Notes: a model not told the origin generated them from the letters alone. Shown: positions 33,975 through 42,434, counted from the first letter of the stretch. The stretch is DNA of 52,893 nucleotides from Bacillota bacterium (GCA_023435645.1 JAEYRK010000020.1:1-52893), one strand, 5' to 3'. Numbers and translations: made by a program.

Positions 33975-35195
33975 CTATGAGATAGTCGCTCTTATCCCTG
34001 CCAGCTCATCGATATACCCCATCAGCATCAGGTTTCTTTGTGCCTCTGCTCGTATCGGATAATGTTTTGCCAGCTTCAAAAGACTCCTCCGGCAATCCTC
34101 TGCCTCCTTCTCCGACCTAGTATATAATCTATAATAGGCGTAGGCAATTCTTCGGATATTCATTTCATTTCGTGCAGCTTTTATCAGTCTTTTACATTGC
34201 TTAGTAAGGTATTGTTCTATCTCCTCTGTAGCAGCTCCCTCCAAAATAGACAGGAACAAATAGCCCAACTCAGTAATATTCCTATAGGAGCTCGGAAGCT
34301 TCAACAAGACGGCATTCAGAAGATTGAGGCTATCCTTTGCCGAAGCGAAATCCATCCTGTCCAGATTCCTATTAAAATTCATATATAGGAGATAGGCATT
34401 GATTACATTGGAAGGCTCCGCCCCTTCCGGAAGCTGAAACCATTCCTCAGGCATATCCCTCAGCCTCTCTCCCAAAGTCTCTCTTTTTATGAGCTCCAGC
34501 TGCAGGCGGAAGGAGTTCCTGGCAATCGGATTCCTAAGAATCGATTTTACATGATATCCATCATTGGCTATACCGTAGAGCTTCGTGGGTAATCCGTTCA
34601 TCAGCCCCAGTAGAATACCTCCTGCCGCAAAGCCCCCCAGCAAAAACTTACCCTGAAGGGATAGCTGTGGAAATAGGATCATCGGAAGGATCGCCAGTAT
34701 TGAGATGAGGAAATTCATTATTACTCCACCGAAATTATACAGCAGAAAAGGTAGCTGATCCGATTGAACTGCAGGTGGTACCATAAGGCATTGGCCCGAG
34801 GTTCCGGGAACACTGTACCTCTTGCAACGGAGTTTTCCCTCTTCTCTCGTAATGGTCAGGGAATAGATCCGGAAGGATAGAAAGGAATATCCGGTCAGGA
34901 GTCCAAAGATCAGATGTCCACCCTCATGGAATATGATATTCAGATAGAGACTAAGTAAGCACATTCCCAGACTGCTATAGATGATGAGTATCACCCTTCC
35001 ATTCATAGCACCATATTCACCGGCCAGATAGCTGACCATCCAGACCCCGATGATGCTGCCGATGACTATGGAAATGAACAGAGCCAGTAGCTTCTCCAGA
35101 CGAGCGCTTCCACGTTTGTGTCTACTGCTTTTACCTTTAATCACATGTTCATTGGTTGTGCCCTTCCTTACCTTATTCCCTTCCCCCTGCTTCAT
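33975..35195 (-). CDS. M50-type intramembrane metalloprotease-like protein
   Basis: A 406-residue protein with a positively charged N-terminal tail (1-35), about five hydrophobic segments (roughly 36-62, 69-90, 160-185, 190-215) and a soluble helical C-terminal half (about 240-406) that looks TPR-like. HEGGH (about residue 93, IIFHEGGHLIFG) fits the HExxH zinc motif of site-2-type proteases; NFGGVIMNF and ANDGYHV correspond to the second conserved block (N...DG), so a third ligand is available. The start at 35195 has GGAGGGG 4 bases upstream. It lies 65 bases after the SCIFF maturase and before recJ, a place where secD/secF often lie in Clostridia. A link to SCIFF maturation or export is conjecture. 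Confidence 0.8.
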   Translation of the reverse strand: MKQGEGNKVRKGTTNEHVIKGKSSRHKRGSARLEKLLALFISIVIGSIIGVWMVSYLAGEYGAMNGRVILIIYSSLGMCLLSLYLNIIFHEGGHLIFGLLTGYSFLSFRIYSLTITREEGKLRCKRYSVPGTSGQCLMVPPAVQSDQLPFLLYNFGGVIMNFLISILAILPMILFPQLSLQGKFLLGGFAAGGILLGLMNGLPTKLYGIANDGYHVKSILRNPIARNSFRLQLELIKRETLGERLRDMPEEWFQLPEGAEPSNVINAYLLYMNFNRNLDRMDFASAKDSLNLLNAVLLKLPSSYRNITELGYLFLSILEGAATEEIEQYLTKQCKRLIKAARNEMNIRRIAYAYYRLYTRSEKEAEDCRRSLLKLAKHYPIRAEAQRNLMLMGYIDELAGIRATIS

Positions 35196-35260
35196 ACTCC
35201 CCTCCATCCTCAATCAAACATCCAATCCACACCCTACTCCCTCTATACCGGATTCCACAA

Positions 35261-36697
35261 TCACTCCTCAGTCGTCTGACCAGCTGCCTTGATCATGATC
35301 GCGCATTCCACCCGCTTCTTCTGAAGCTCACAGCCTATGTCATAGGCATCATTGATGTTTCCGTGGAAGTTATAGGAATTGGCCGCGCAACCACCGCTGC
35401 AATAAAATTTGGCAAAGCAGCTCCTGCATTTCTCCTTGGCATAGACATTACAGCCCTTGAACTCCTCCCTGAGGTCAGACCGATTGATTCCTTCGAAAAC
35501 ATTTCCCATCAGATATTCCGTCATTCCAACAAATTGATGACAGGGATACAGGTCTCCCCAGGGTGTTACAGCCAGATATTCTGTCCCGGAGCCGCAGCCG
35601 GAGAGTCGTTTTGCAACACAGGGACCGCCGGACAGATCAATCATAAAGTGGAAGAAATTAAACTCCTTACCTACCCTGCTTCTCTCAAGAATATAGTTCG
35701 CCAGCTTATCATATTCTTCAAATAGGACCGGAAGATCCTCCTCTGTAATTGCATAGGGCTCCTCAGGCTGAGCTACAACAGGCTCAACGGAGATTTGCTT
35801 GAAGCCCAGCTCCGCCAGATGCTTCACATCCTCTGAAAAATCCAGGTTGTTATGGGTAAAGGTTCCCCTGACATAGTAATTCGTCTGGTTCCTGCTTTCG
35901 GCAAGCTTTAGGTATTTGGGCAGGATGAGATCATAACTGCCCTTACCGTTTCTGCTGGGGCGCATCCGGTCATTGACCTCCTTACGGCCATCGATGCTTA
36001 AGACCACATTACTGATTTCCTTATTTGCAAACTCCATGACCTCGTCATTTAACAGGACTCCGTTTGTGGTTAAGGTAAAACGGAAATTCTTATTGTGAAG
36101 CTTCTCCTGCTCCCTGCCGTAGCGTACCAGCTCCTTCACTACATCAAAATTCATCAGCGGCTCTCCACCGAAGAAATCCACCTCCAAGTTCCTACGGCTC
36201 CCGGAATTCTCAATCAGAAAGTCCAGCGCCTTCTTCCCTACCTCAAGGCTCATCAGTGCACGGCCACCCTTATACTCTCCCTCCTCTGCAAAGCAATATC
36301 TGCAGGCTAGATTACAGTCATGGGCAATATGTAAACATAGGGCTTTTACCACCGTGGAGCGTGACTTAAACTCCTTGATGTAATCCTCATAGACATCCTT
36401 AGTAAAGAGAGATCCCTCCTTCTTAAGCTGCTCCACATCCATCATGACCTCCATGATCTGACGGACTAAGGATTCCACATTTTCTGTAAAGTCCCCCTTA
36501 TTGTCGCCCTTTTCCACGATCAGCTTCATAAATTCCGGCTGCGTATATTTCTCAACCATTGCAGTGATGATGGTTTCCTTGCTGTTACTCTCATACATTT
36601 CGATGATATCATAGGCAAGGTCGTCTACCACATGAATCATTCCGCTATTAACATCCAGTACGATATTGTATCCATTACTTTTATACTGATGAACCAA
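35261..36697 (-). CDS. scfB: SCIFF peptide thioether-forming radical SAM maturase
   Basis: A 478-residue radical SAM/SPASM enzyme. An N-terminal peptide-recognition region (about 1-110) is followed by the SAM cluster motif DCNLACRYCFAEEG (Cys128, Cys132, Cys135), GGEPLMN, TTNGVLL, SIDGRKEVND, and a cysteine-rich SPASM domain (GPCVAKRLSGCGSG, CHQF, CNVYAKEKCRSCFAKFYCSGGC, about 370-450) that binds two auxiliary clusters. It makes Cys-to-alpha-carbon thioether bonds in the SCIFF peptide. The start is a TTG at 36697 (MVHQYKSNG) with AGGAGG 7 bases upstream; the longer frame to 36739 has no RBS. The SCIFF precursor gene lies just upstream at 36856-36996. Confidence 0.94.
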   Translation of the reverse strand: MVHQYKSNGYNIVLDVNSGMIHVVDDLAYDIIEMYESNSKETIITAMVEKYTQPEFMKLIVEKGDNKGDFTENVESLVRQIMEVMMDVEQLKKEGSLFTKDVYEDYIKEFKSRSTVVKALCLHIAHDCNLACRYCFAEEGEYKGGRALMSLEVGKKALDFLIENSGSRRNLEVDFFGGEPLMNFDVVKELVRYGREQEKLHNKNFRFTLTTNGVLLNDEVMEFANKEISNVVLSIDGRKEVNDRMRPSRNGKGSYDLILPKYLKLAESRNQTNYYVRGTFTHNNLDFSEDVKHLAELGFKQISVEPVVAQPEEPYAITEEDLPVLFEEYDKLANYILERSRVGKEFNFFHFMIDLSGGPCVAKRLSGCGSGTEYLAVTPWGDLYPCHQFVGMTEYLMGNVFEGINRSDLREEFKGCNVYAKEKCRSCFAKFYCSGGCAANSYNFHGNINDAYDIGCELQKKRVECAIMIKAAGQTTEE

Positions 36698-36730
36698 TTT
36701 TCTTCCTCCTAATTCTAACAACGAATAGGA

Positions 36731-36789
36731 CTGTCTCAAAATCTCTCCCTGTTTTTATGCTTAGGAGATGTACATTTTGAGGCAGCCCC
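36731..36789 (-). other. Inverted repeat between SCIFF gene and maturase gene
   Basis: GACTGTCTCAAAAT (from about 36731) and ATTTTGAGGCAGCC (to about 36789) pair along 14 bases with G-U pairs. It forms a long stem just before the maturase reading frame and contains the GCTGYCTCAAAA core also seen at other hairpins in the window. Confidence 0.6.
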
Positions 36790-36813
36790 ACAATCAATCG
36801 TCTTAAAAGCTAC

Positions 36814-36841
36814 AAGATGAAGCAGTGCGCTGCTTCATCTT
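36814..36841 (-). terminator. Perfect 12-bp hairpin just after the SCIFF gene
   Basis: AAGATGAAGCAG (36814-36825), loop TGCG, CTGCTTCATCTT (36830-36841). It begins 15 bases past the SCIFF stop codon. On the minus strand the tail is GTAGCTTTTAAG, a weak T-tract, so partial readthrough into the maturase gene is likely. Confidence 0.75.
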
Positions 36842-36855
36842 AGTTATGTAATGTA

Positions 36856-36996
36856 TTATTTGTTCTCGCAGCTCTGATTGCCTACTGTACAGGATGTCTT
36901 ACATGCTGACTGGCAGGATGTTTGGCACTCGCCACATCCACCCTTTTTCACTGTATCCTTCAGGTTTCTTGTGTTTAAGGTCCTGATATGCTTCAT
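36856..36996 (-). CDS. scfA: SCIFF ribosomal peptide precursor (six Cys in forty-five residues)
   Basis: A 46-residue peptide, MKHIRTLNTRNLKDTVKKGG at its start, followed by six cysteines at positions 21, 24, 28, 32, 36 and 43 in a Gly/Ser/Thr/Gln-rich tail. The N-terminal KHIRTL and the Cys spacing are the hallmark of SCIFF, the substrate of the thioether-forming radical SAM maturase encoded next to it. AAGGAGGC is 7 bases before the ATG. SCIFF is nearly universal in Clostridia but its biological role is unsettled. The gene is transcribed toward the maturase, with a perfect hairpin in between. Confidence 0.95.
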   Translation of the reverse strand: MKHIRTLNTRNLKDTVKKGGCGECQTSCQSACKTSCTVGNQSCENK

Positions 36997-37059
36997 TTAT
37001 ATGCCTCCTTGATTACATTAATGCAGACATGACTGTTATCATCTCTGCTAATCGGGGTT

Positions 37060-37068
37060 ATTATATCA
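37060..37068 (-). promoter_or_regulatory. Extended -10 promoter of the SCIFF gene
   Basis: Minus strand TGATATAAT, a TG-extended -10 (37060-37068), 64 bases upstream of the SCIFF start. No good -35 is visible 17 bases away. Confidence 0.5.
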
Positions 37069-37141
37069 TATGTATATGCATAAGGAAAGAGTTTTTTGCA
37101 TTTCTATAATGATTGAAATTAATGTTTTTTGGCAAATTGTA

Positions 37142-37171
37142 TTGAAACGACGCTGTATAGTATGATATAAT
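37142..37171 (+). promoter_or_regulatory. degV promoter
   Basis: TTGAAA (37142-37147), 18-base spacer, TATAAT (37166-37171), 115 bases upstream of the degV start codon. The divergent SCIFF promoter lies within 100 bases. Confidence 0.65.
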
Positions 37172-37285
37172 ATATCATGTCGTTATCAAAACCACTTGTG
37201 TATACCAGGGCCTAAACTTTGATTTTATTCTAGGAAGGCTTCCAAGGACTGAAAGGATAGAAATCTATGAAAGGATGGTATTGAA

Positions 37286-38158
37286 ATGAAACCATTTATT
37301 ATTACAACTGATTCCACCAGTGATCTTCCGGATGATTATGTGAAAAGTCACGGCTTGCGAGTACTTCCGCTGTACTATAGCTTCGATGGTGTTGTTTATG
37401 GCGGAGAGCATAAGGATCTGACACCGAAGGAGTTTTATAATAAAATGCGAGGCGGTGCTATGCCAACCACAATGGCAGTGAATCCTGAGACTGCCGATCA
37501 GGTATTCCGCGCACTGTTAAAGGAAGGGTACGATATCTTACATATCGCATTCTCCTCCTCCTTAAGCGGTAGCTGCTCCGTTGCCACCACAATTGCGAGG
37601 GAATTATGCGATGAGATACCCGGAGCCAAGATTACGGTGGTTGATTCCTTATGTGCTTCCCTGGGAGAAGGTCTTCTGGTTCACAAGGCTGCCAAGCTAA
37701 AGGAAAGCGGCAAAACCATGGATGAAATCACGGATTGGCTTGAGAAGAACAAGCTGAATCTCTGCCACATATTTACGGTGGATGATCTCCATCATCTGCA
37801 CCGTGGAGGTAGAGTGTCCAAGACCACTGCCATCATCGGAACTCTGATTAACGTTAAGCCGGTGCTTCATGTAGATAACGAAGGCCGCCTAATTCCGTTA
37901 AATAATGTCAGGGGTAGGAAGAAGGCTTTACTTTCTCTGGTGGATCAAATGGAAAAGCGTATCACCGGCTTTGCCGAAAAGAATGATATCGTATTCATCA
38001 GTCATGGAGACAGTAAAGAGGACGCGGAGTTTGTCGCCGCTCAAATCAAGGAGCGTTTCGGAATTGATCAGTTCCTGATCAGCTATATCACACCTACCAT
38101 AGGATCCCATGCAGGTCCCGGTACCATTGCACTGTTCTTTATGGGCAATCCAAGATAA
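37286..38158 (+). CDS. DegV family fatty-acid-binding protein
   Basis: A 290-residue DegV/FakB-type protein. TTDSTSDLP at the start (the DSTSDL motif that contacts the fatty-acid carboxylate), SSSLSGSC (about residue 90-97), DSLCASLGEG, VDDLHHLHRGGRVSK and HGPGTIALFF-like AGPGTIALFF near the C-terminus are all in place. Members present fatty acids to the kinase FakA (DAK-type) for incorporation in phospholipid; no FakA gene is in the window, so the kinase link is family knowledge. It is one of the few plus-strand genes, with its own promoter (37142-37171) and terminator (38245-38273). Confidence 0.93.
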   Translation: MKPFIITTDSTSDLPDDYVKSHGLRVLPLYYSFDGVVYGGEHKDLTPKEFYNKMRGGAMPTTMAVNPETADQVFRALLKEGYDILHIAFSSSLSGSCSVATTIARELCDEIPGAKITVVDSLCASLGEGLLVHKAAKLKESGKTMDEITDWLEKNKLNLCHIFTVDDLHHLHRGGRVSKTTAIIGTLINVKPVLHVDNEGRLIPLNNVRGRKKALLSLVDQMEKRITGFAEKNDIVFISHGDSKEDAEFVAAQIKERFGIDQFLISYITPTIGSHAGPGTIALFFMGNPR

Positions 38159-38244
38159 GGAATGGAAGATTATCGCAATACAATTGCTTTAATGATGGAT
38201 CAAACTTTATTGATCGGATATTACCTCTCATAGATCAAATATAG

Positions 38245-38273
38245 AAAGCAGCGGATTTCTCCGCTGCTTTTTT
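38245..38273 (+). terminator. degV terminator
   Basis: AAAGCAGCGGA (38245-38255), loop TTTC, TCCGCTGCTTT (38260-38270), then TTT. An 11-bp stem with a T-tract. It lies some 87 bases past the degV stop. Confidence 0.9.
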
Positions 38274-38325
38274 ATGATTAGGACGGCCGAATGAAGGATT
38301 GGCAAGTCCCTGCTACTGTAAATAC

Positions 38326-38538
38326 CTACTGAAAGGAATTTCCCTTATGGAGATTACTGACCACTTCGCTAACCCGGTTTCTGGCTTCATCCCCTGTTGT
38401 TGAGCCTTTGATATAATCAATGAGCTCTTGCTTCCTTGTTTCCGAGAGATTAACAAAATTCGTCATTGCCTGCATATCCAAAGCGAGACGGAAGCCAAGT
38501 CCTTCCGGTATCGTATGATCCATATTTACAATACTCAT
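38326..38538 (-). CDS. Small conserved clostridial protein of unknown function
   Basis: A 70-residue protein, MSIVNMDHTIPEGLGFRLAL then DMQAMTNFVNLSETRKQELIDYI and GSTTGDEARNRVSEVVSNLHKG. It has an IPEGLGFRLAxDxxAMxxFxxLS N-terminal half and a helical C-terminal half with EARxRVxxxV. I recall similar small hypothetical proteins in Lachnospiraceae but no assigned function; the C-terminal helix resembles the tail of YdeI-type domains only faintly. The start at 38538 has GGAG 7 bases upstream; 38544 is the alternative. It lies between the degV terminator and pepF. Confidence 0.7.
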   Translation of the reverse strand: MSIVNMDHTIPEGLGFRLALDMQAMTNFVNLSETRKQELIDYIKGSTTGDEARNRVSEVVSNLHKGNSFQ

Positions 38539-38736
38539 AATCATGCTCCTTTCTTCCTACCAAATTGGCAGTTGCGAAATTTCAGACATTACTCTATACA
38601 TCTTTGTTTCGCAAGCTCTTGTCGATGAATTGATTCATGATTATTATTTGATGGATTACTTTTTTTATGTGGGACCGTGCTTATCTTTTCCTTCAATTTC
38701 AACCAAAAAATATGAAAAATCAATATTTCTTTATCT

Positions 38737-40506
38737 TCATGCTTCCTTTATTTCGCTGATTTCAATGAACTCATCCACCAGACGCTCAATGGATGACAAA
38801 CTGCTTCTCCAGAAATCAGGATTCTCCAGCTCGATCTCTGCTTCCTTTGCTGCATCCTCAACACTCTTGACTGTTGTGGCATTGAGCAGAGCTCGATACT
38901 TCGGTACAAAGCTATTACCCTCCAGCTTATACTTTTCATATAGACCTCTTGCAAACAATCCTCCGAAGGCATAGGGGAAGTTATAGAAGCTTAGGTTTTC
39001 TGAATAATAATGCCCCTTCAATACCCACATGTAGGGATGCAGATATTCCTGATCCAGGCCGTCGCCATAAGCAATCTTCTGGGCTACCAGCATGATTTCC
39101 TTCAGCTCATCAGCGAATAAGAAGCCACTCTTCACCTTCTCAAAAACTTCACTTTCGAATATATATCTGGAATAGATGTCGCACATAATCTGCGTTACAT
39201 CCTGAAGCTGGCTTTCGATCAACGCCATTTTCTCCTTACCCTTCGCTTCTCTGATGGCAGCTTCCATGATCAATGCCTCGTTAAAGGTCGAAGCCGTCTC
39301 TGCCACCGGCATACTATAATCCACATTTAAGGGCAGGTGCTCCTGAATATTTAAGCCATGGTAAGCATGACCCAGCTCATGGGCCAGCGTTACCACATCA
39401 TTCAGGTGACCGGTAAAGTTAGTCATGATACGGCTCTGCTTCACAAAGGGCATATTCTCACAGAAGGCTCCGCCCACTTTACCCTTTCTGGGATAAAAGT
39501 CAATCCATTCCTCCTCAAAGGCCTGATCCACCATATCCGCCAGGTCCTCCGAGAACCCTCGGAAATGCTTCACCAGATAGGTTCTTGCAGACTCTACGGT
39601 AAACTTCGTAGTGCTCTCACCCATGGGGGCGAATAAATCATACCAGGGCAAGCCATTTTTATGACCTAACAGCTTTGCCTTATGCTTCAGATACTTATGG
39701 AATACGGGTAAATACTCTCTGATTGCCTCAAGCATTGCCTCTAGGGTTTCCTTCTTCAGCTTGGACTGCTGAAGTGTCATCTCAAGAGGAGACTGATATC
39801 CCCTCATGGCACAGATGGTATTCACCTGTGTCTTTATATTATTCAGAGAATAGCTGATCGGATCCTTAATCTTCTCATAAGCCTTCAGCTCTGCTTCAAA
39901 AGCATCCCTACGCACGGTGGGATCCTCGCTATGGGCAAGGTTCCTTACCTGAGGTAATGTGATAATTTCTCCGCGGTATTCCACCTCCAGAGTTGAGGTG
40001 AGAAAGCTGTGCATACTTCCCCAGGCAGAGCCGGCAGAGATATTTAGCTTCGCGATTACCTCCTCCACATCATCACTAAGCAAATGCTTTGCTTCCCGCT
40101 TCAATTCCCCTAAGAGGTATTCATAGGCTTTGAGCTTATCATGCTTATCCAGATAGGTATTCAGATTCTGAACTCCTGCAATCCATTTCTGTATCACTGC
40201 CATCGGCTTGGAGGATTCACTGAACTGCTTCTCGATGGAATTTAGCTCATTCACCACCTGACTGTCCGAGGTATTCACGGATTGTCTGAGCATCAGGTAA
40301 AAGCCTAGCTTATTCCCCAATACCTGATATTCCTCCATATAATTAATTGCCTCTAGAAGAGCCTCTTCCTCATCGGTTCGGTTCTTTAGACTGTTGCTGA
40401 AGCTTTGAATCGCTTCAATAAGATTTTTCAGCTTTTCCCGATCCTCCCTATATTTTGGATCCTCCAGTCCCTGATATAGGACATCCAATGACCATTCATA
40501 GTTCAT
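38737..40506 (-). CDS. pepF: Oligoendopeptidase F (M3 family)
   Basis: A 589-residue cytoplasmic zinc metallopeptidase that cleaves short peptides. The zinc motif TLAHELGHAYHG (His376, Glu377, His380) and the third ligand in ETASTFNEALI (Glu about 408) are intact, as is the PepF-type N-terminal helical region. Length matches the family (about 590-600). It has a TG-extended -10 element near 40624-40629 about 120 bases upstream. No peptide transporter is adjacent. Confidence 0.94.
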   Translation of the reverse strand: MNYEWSLDVLYQGLEDPKYREDREKLKNLIEAIQSFSNSLKNRTDEEEALLEAINYMEEYQVLGNKLGFYLMLRQSVNTSDSQVVNELNSIEKQFSESSKPMAVIQKWIAGVQNLNTYLDKHDKLKAYEYLLGELKREAKHLLSDDVEEVIAKLNISAGSAWGSMHSFLTSTLEVEYRGEIITLPQVRNLAHSEDPTVRRDAFEAELKAYEKIKDPISYSLNNIKTQVNTICAMRGYQSPLEMTLQQSKLKKETLEAMLEAIREYLPVFHKYLKHKAKLLGHKNGLPWYDLFAPMGESTTKFTVESARTYLVKHFRGFSEDLADMVDQAFEEEWIDFYPRKGKVGGAFCENMPFVKQSRIMTNFTGHLNDVVTLAHELGHAYHGLNIQEHLPLNVDYSMPVAETASTFNEALIMEAAIREAKGKEKMALIESQLQDVTQIMCDIYSRYIFESEVFEKVKSGFLFADELKEIMLVAQKIAYGDGLDQEYLHPYMWVLKGHYYSENLSFYNFPYAFGGLFARGLYEKYKLEGNSFVPKYRALLNATTVKSVEDAAKEAEIELENPDFWRSSLSSIERLVDEFIEISEIKEA

Positions 40507-40726
40507 ATGATTCTTCCTTTCCTTATTCCAGCTGCAGCAGCTGTTTTTTATCTCTAACCCAACTGCAAACCCTAGCAGATTACCATTGGCTCCGCCCTTC
40601 TTGTGTTAGAAAATATTACATGTATTGTATCATATTTTAAAGAGACAATCCAGATTTTTGTATATTGCTTGTGTCAAGGGGTGATTGGTAAAGCTCCTTC
40701 GACTTCATAATAGCCTCTATACAAAA

Positions 40727-40757
40727 GGATGCAGGAGGACTTCGTCATCCTGCATCC
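40727..40757 (-). terminator. Terminator after the nitroreductase gene
   Basis: GGATGCAGGA (40727-40736) pairs with TCCTGCATCC (40748-40757), with further pairs in the loop. On the minus strand TTTTGT follows. The remaining gene-free bases between 40507 and 40830 hold only the candidate pepF promoter. Confidence 0.72.
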
Positions 40758-40830
40758 CTTAGTTTTATTATTATCAGAAAGCTGCTTATGATATGAAAGT
40801 CTTTGTCACTTATTTCGTATTTGTTGCACC

Positions 40831-41430
40831 TTAACCGATTATCTTTAACCTCGCCTCAAGTGGTGAATATTCCTTCTTACCCGGTTCTGCTGTCGGTCTT
40901 CCGAAGGGCATCTGAGACATCAGTCTCCATGACTTGGGAAGCTTCCATTCCTCCCGAACCTTGTCATCAATCAAAGGATTATAATGCTGTAGGGAAGCTC
41001 CAAGACCATTGTCCTCCAGTGAAGTCCATACTACATACTGAAGCATTCCTGAGGATTGTATGGACCATAGCGGGAAGTTATCCTTATAGAGGGCAAATTG
41101 CTCCTGTAATCCCTCCACGACAGCCTGATCCTCAAAAAATAATACCGTTCCAAATCCATTCTGAAAGGCATCAATCTTCTCAGATGTTGCCGGGAAGCTA
41201 TCCTCAGGCACAAGCCCCTTAAGGACTTCCCTCACAATCTCCCATAGCTTATCAGACTGCGCTCCTAGTAGCAGCACTATCCTGCCACTCTGGGAGTTAA
41301 AAGAGGAGGGAACATGTAGTATCGCATGCTCAAGGATTTTAACAATCTCCTCCTTGGTAATCGGAGATGCCTTCTCTATTCCATAGTATGTTCTGCGGTT
41401 CTCCACCGCCTGCATGAAATCACGTTTCAT
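40831..41430 (-). CDS. Nitroreductase family protein (Frm2/Hbn1-like group)
   Basis: A 199-residue flavin-dependent nitroreductase-like protein. MKRDFMQAVENRRTYYGI with RRT(Y)Y, HVPSSFNSQSGRIVLLLG and GLGASLQHYNPLID are the characteristic blocks of the compact group that contains yeast Frm2/Hbn1. It would bind FMN and reduce nitro, quinone or peroxide-related electrophiles with NAD(P)H. It is divergent from an OhrR-like regulator across a 500-base spacer with tandem repeats, so peroxide-dependent control is plausible. Its terminator lies at 40727-40757. Confidence 0.9.
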   Translation of the reverse strand: MKRDFMQAVENRRTYYGIEKASPITKEEIVKILEHAILHVPSSFNSQSGRIVLLLGAQSDKLWEIVREVLKGLVPEDSFPATSEKIDAFQNGFGTVLFFEDQAVVEGLQEQFALYKDNFPLWSIQSSGMLQYVVWTSLEDNGLGASLQHYNPLIDDKVREEWKLPKSWRLMSQMPFGRPTAEPGKKEYSPLEARLKIIG

Positions 41431-41514
41431 ATTTGTTTTCCTTCCTTTCCATATGATATTAATAATATTACCTATCTGATGTTTTTATATCCATCAGGGC
41501 ATCCTAACTCTTTC

Positions 41515-41740
41515 ATTTATACTGTTTATCTGTACTGTTTATCTGTACTTTTTATCTGTACTGCTTATTTGTACTGTTTATCTGTACTGTTTATCTGTAC
41601 TGTTTCTTTGCACTGTTTCTTTGTACTGTTTATTTGTACTGTTTATTTGTACTGTTTATCCCTACTATTTTATCTGTTCAGTTTTAACTGTAGTATTATT
41701 TTATCCGTACTGTTTATCAGCTTTATCTGTACTGAATGAT
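41515..41740. repeat. 12-bp tandem repeat tract between nitroreductase and OhrR-like genes
   Basis: About 13-15 imperfect copies of TTTATCTGTACTG-like 12-mers (TGTACTGTTTAT) from about 41515 to 41670, decaying to about 41740. Copies vary at CTG/TTG and TAT/TCT. It lies upstream of both divergent genes, in the promoter region of the nitroreductase. The reading frame through it on plus is a repeat artefact, not a gene. Confidence 0.88.
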
Positions 41741-41854
41741 AGCTGTACTGGCTAAACTCTGTATTGTTTGAAAACTGTGATTTTCTATTTATAAAATCTA
41801 TATTGTCTTCTATTAAATTGTATGATATCTTTTTTAGTTTTGCTAATAGCTCTC

Positions 41855-41883
41855 TTGACAATTTTCATTTAATTGCATAAAAT
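41855..41883 (+). promoter_or_regulatory. Promoter of the OhrR-like gene with internal operator candidate
   Basis: TTGACA (41855-41860), 17-base spacer, TAAAAT (41878-41883). Between the boxes lies the inverted repeat CAATT-TTCATTT-AATTG (41859-41875), resembling the AATT-rich symmetrical sites bound by OhrR. Autoregulation is inferred. Confidence 0.65.
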
Positions 41884-41948
41884 CTATTTACAATGATATT
41901 TCTATATTTTATCAATGATTCTATCAATTATGAATGCGAGGTATTGTC

Positions 41949-42434
41949 GTGAAATCAGATAATAAATTTACAGATAAGGAAAAGAATTTCTCGGAAGCCT
42001 ATGATATATTAAAGCTTGACAACCAGCTCTGCTTCTCACTCTATGTTTGCTCCAAGGAAATAATACGTTTGTATAAGCCACTCCTGGATCCTTATGGCCT
42101 AACCTATACCGGTTATATCGTTATGATGGCTCTCTGGGAGGAGGACCAGGTCACAGTGAAGAACCTTGGAAAAAGATTGTTCCTGGATTCAGGCACCCTA
42201 ACTCCCTTACTAAAAAAGCTGGAGACCCTCGGATATATTGCCAGATCCCGCAGCTCCCAGGATGAACGGAATGTGTATATCAGACTGACTCAGAAGGGAA
42301 GGGATTTTCGGCAGGAGGCATTACAGATCCCGGAGAAGATGATCTGTGCCTTGAATATGGATCTGGAAAAAGCGGAACAGCTGCTGCAGAGCCTCCATCT
42401 TATGATGACACATTTAAGCAAGGATACTCCATAA
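41949..42434 (+). CDS. MarR family regulator, OhrR-like
   Basis: A 161-residue winged-helix repressor. The N-terminal LKLDNQLCFSLYVCSKEI contains Cys28 in the LxNQLCFxLY context, the peroxide-sensing cysteine of OhrR. The winged helix follows (VKNLGKRLFLDSGTLTPLLKKLETLGYIARSRSSQDERNVYIRLTQKGR), with the DERN wing motif. Oxidation of the cysteine by organic peroxides releases DNA in OhrR. The GTG at 41949 is preferred because GAGGT is 6 bases upstream; the ATG at 41934 overlaps it. No ohr peroxidase gene is adjacent; the divergent nitroreductase is the natural target candidate. Confidence 0.88.
   Translation: MKSDNKFTDKEKNFSEAYDILKLDNQLCFSLYVCSKEIIRLYKPLLDPYGLTYTGYIVMMALWEEDQVTVKNLGKRLFLDSGTLTPLLKKLETLGYIARSRSSQDERNVYIRLTQKGRDFRQEALQIPEKMICALNMDLEKAEQLLQSLHLMMTHLSKDTP

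Noticed and set aside
41326..41739. Plus-strand open frame of 137 codons rich in Tyr/Leu/Cys/Phe
   Set aside because: It is the translation of the 12-bp tandem repeat tract plus the antisense of the nitroreductase start; no RBS and repetitive composition.
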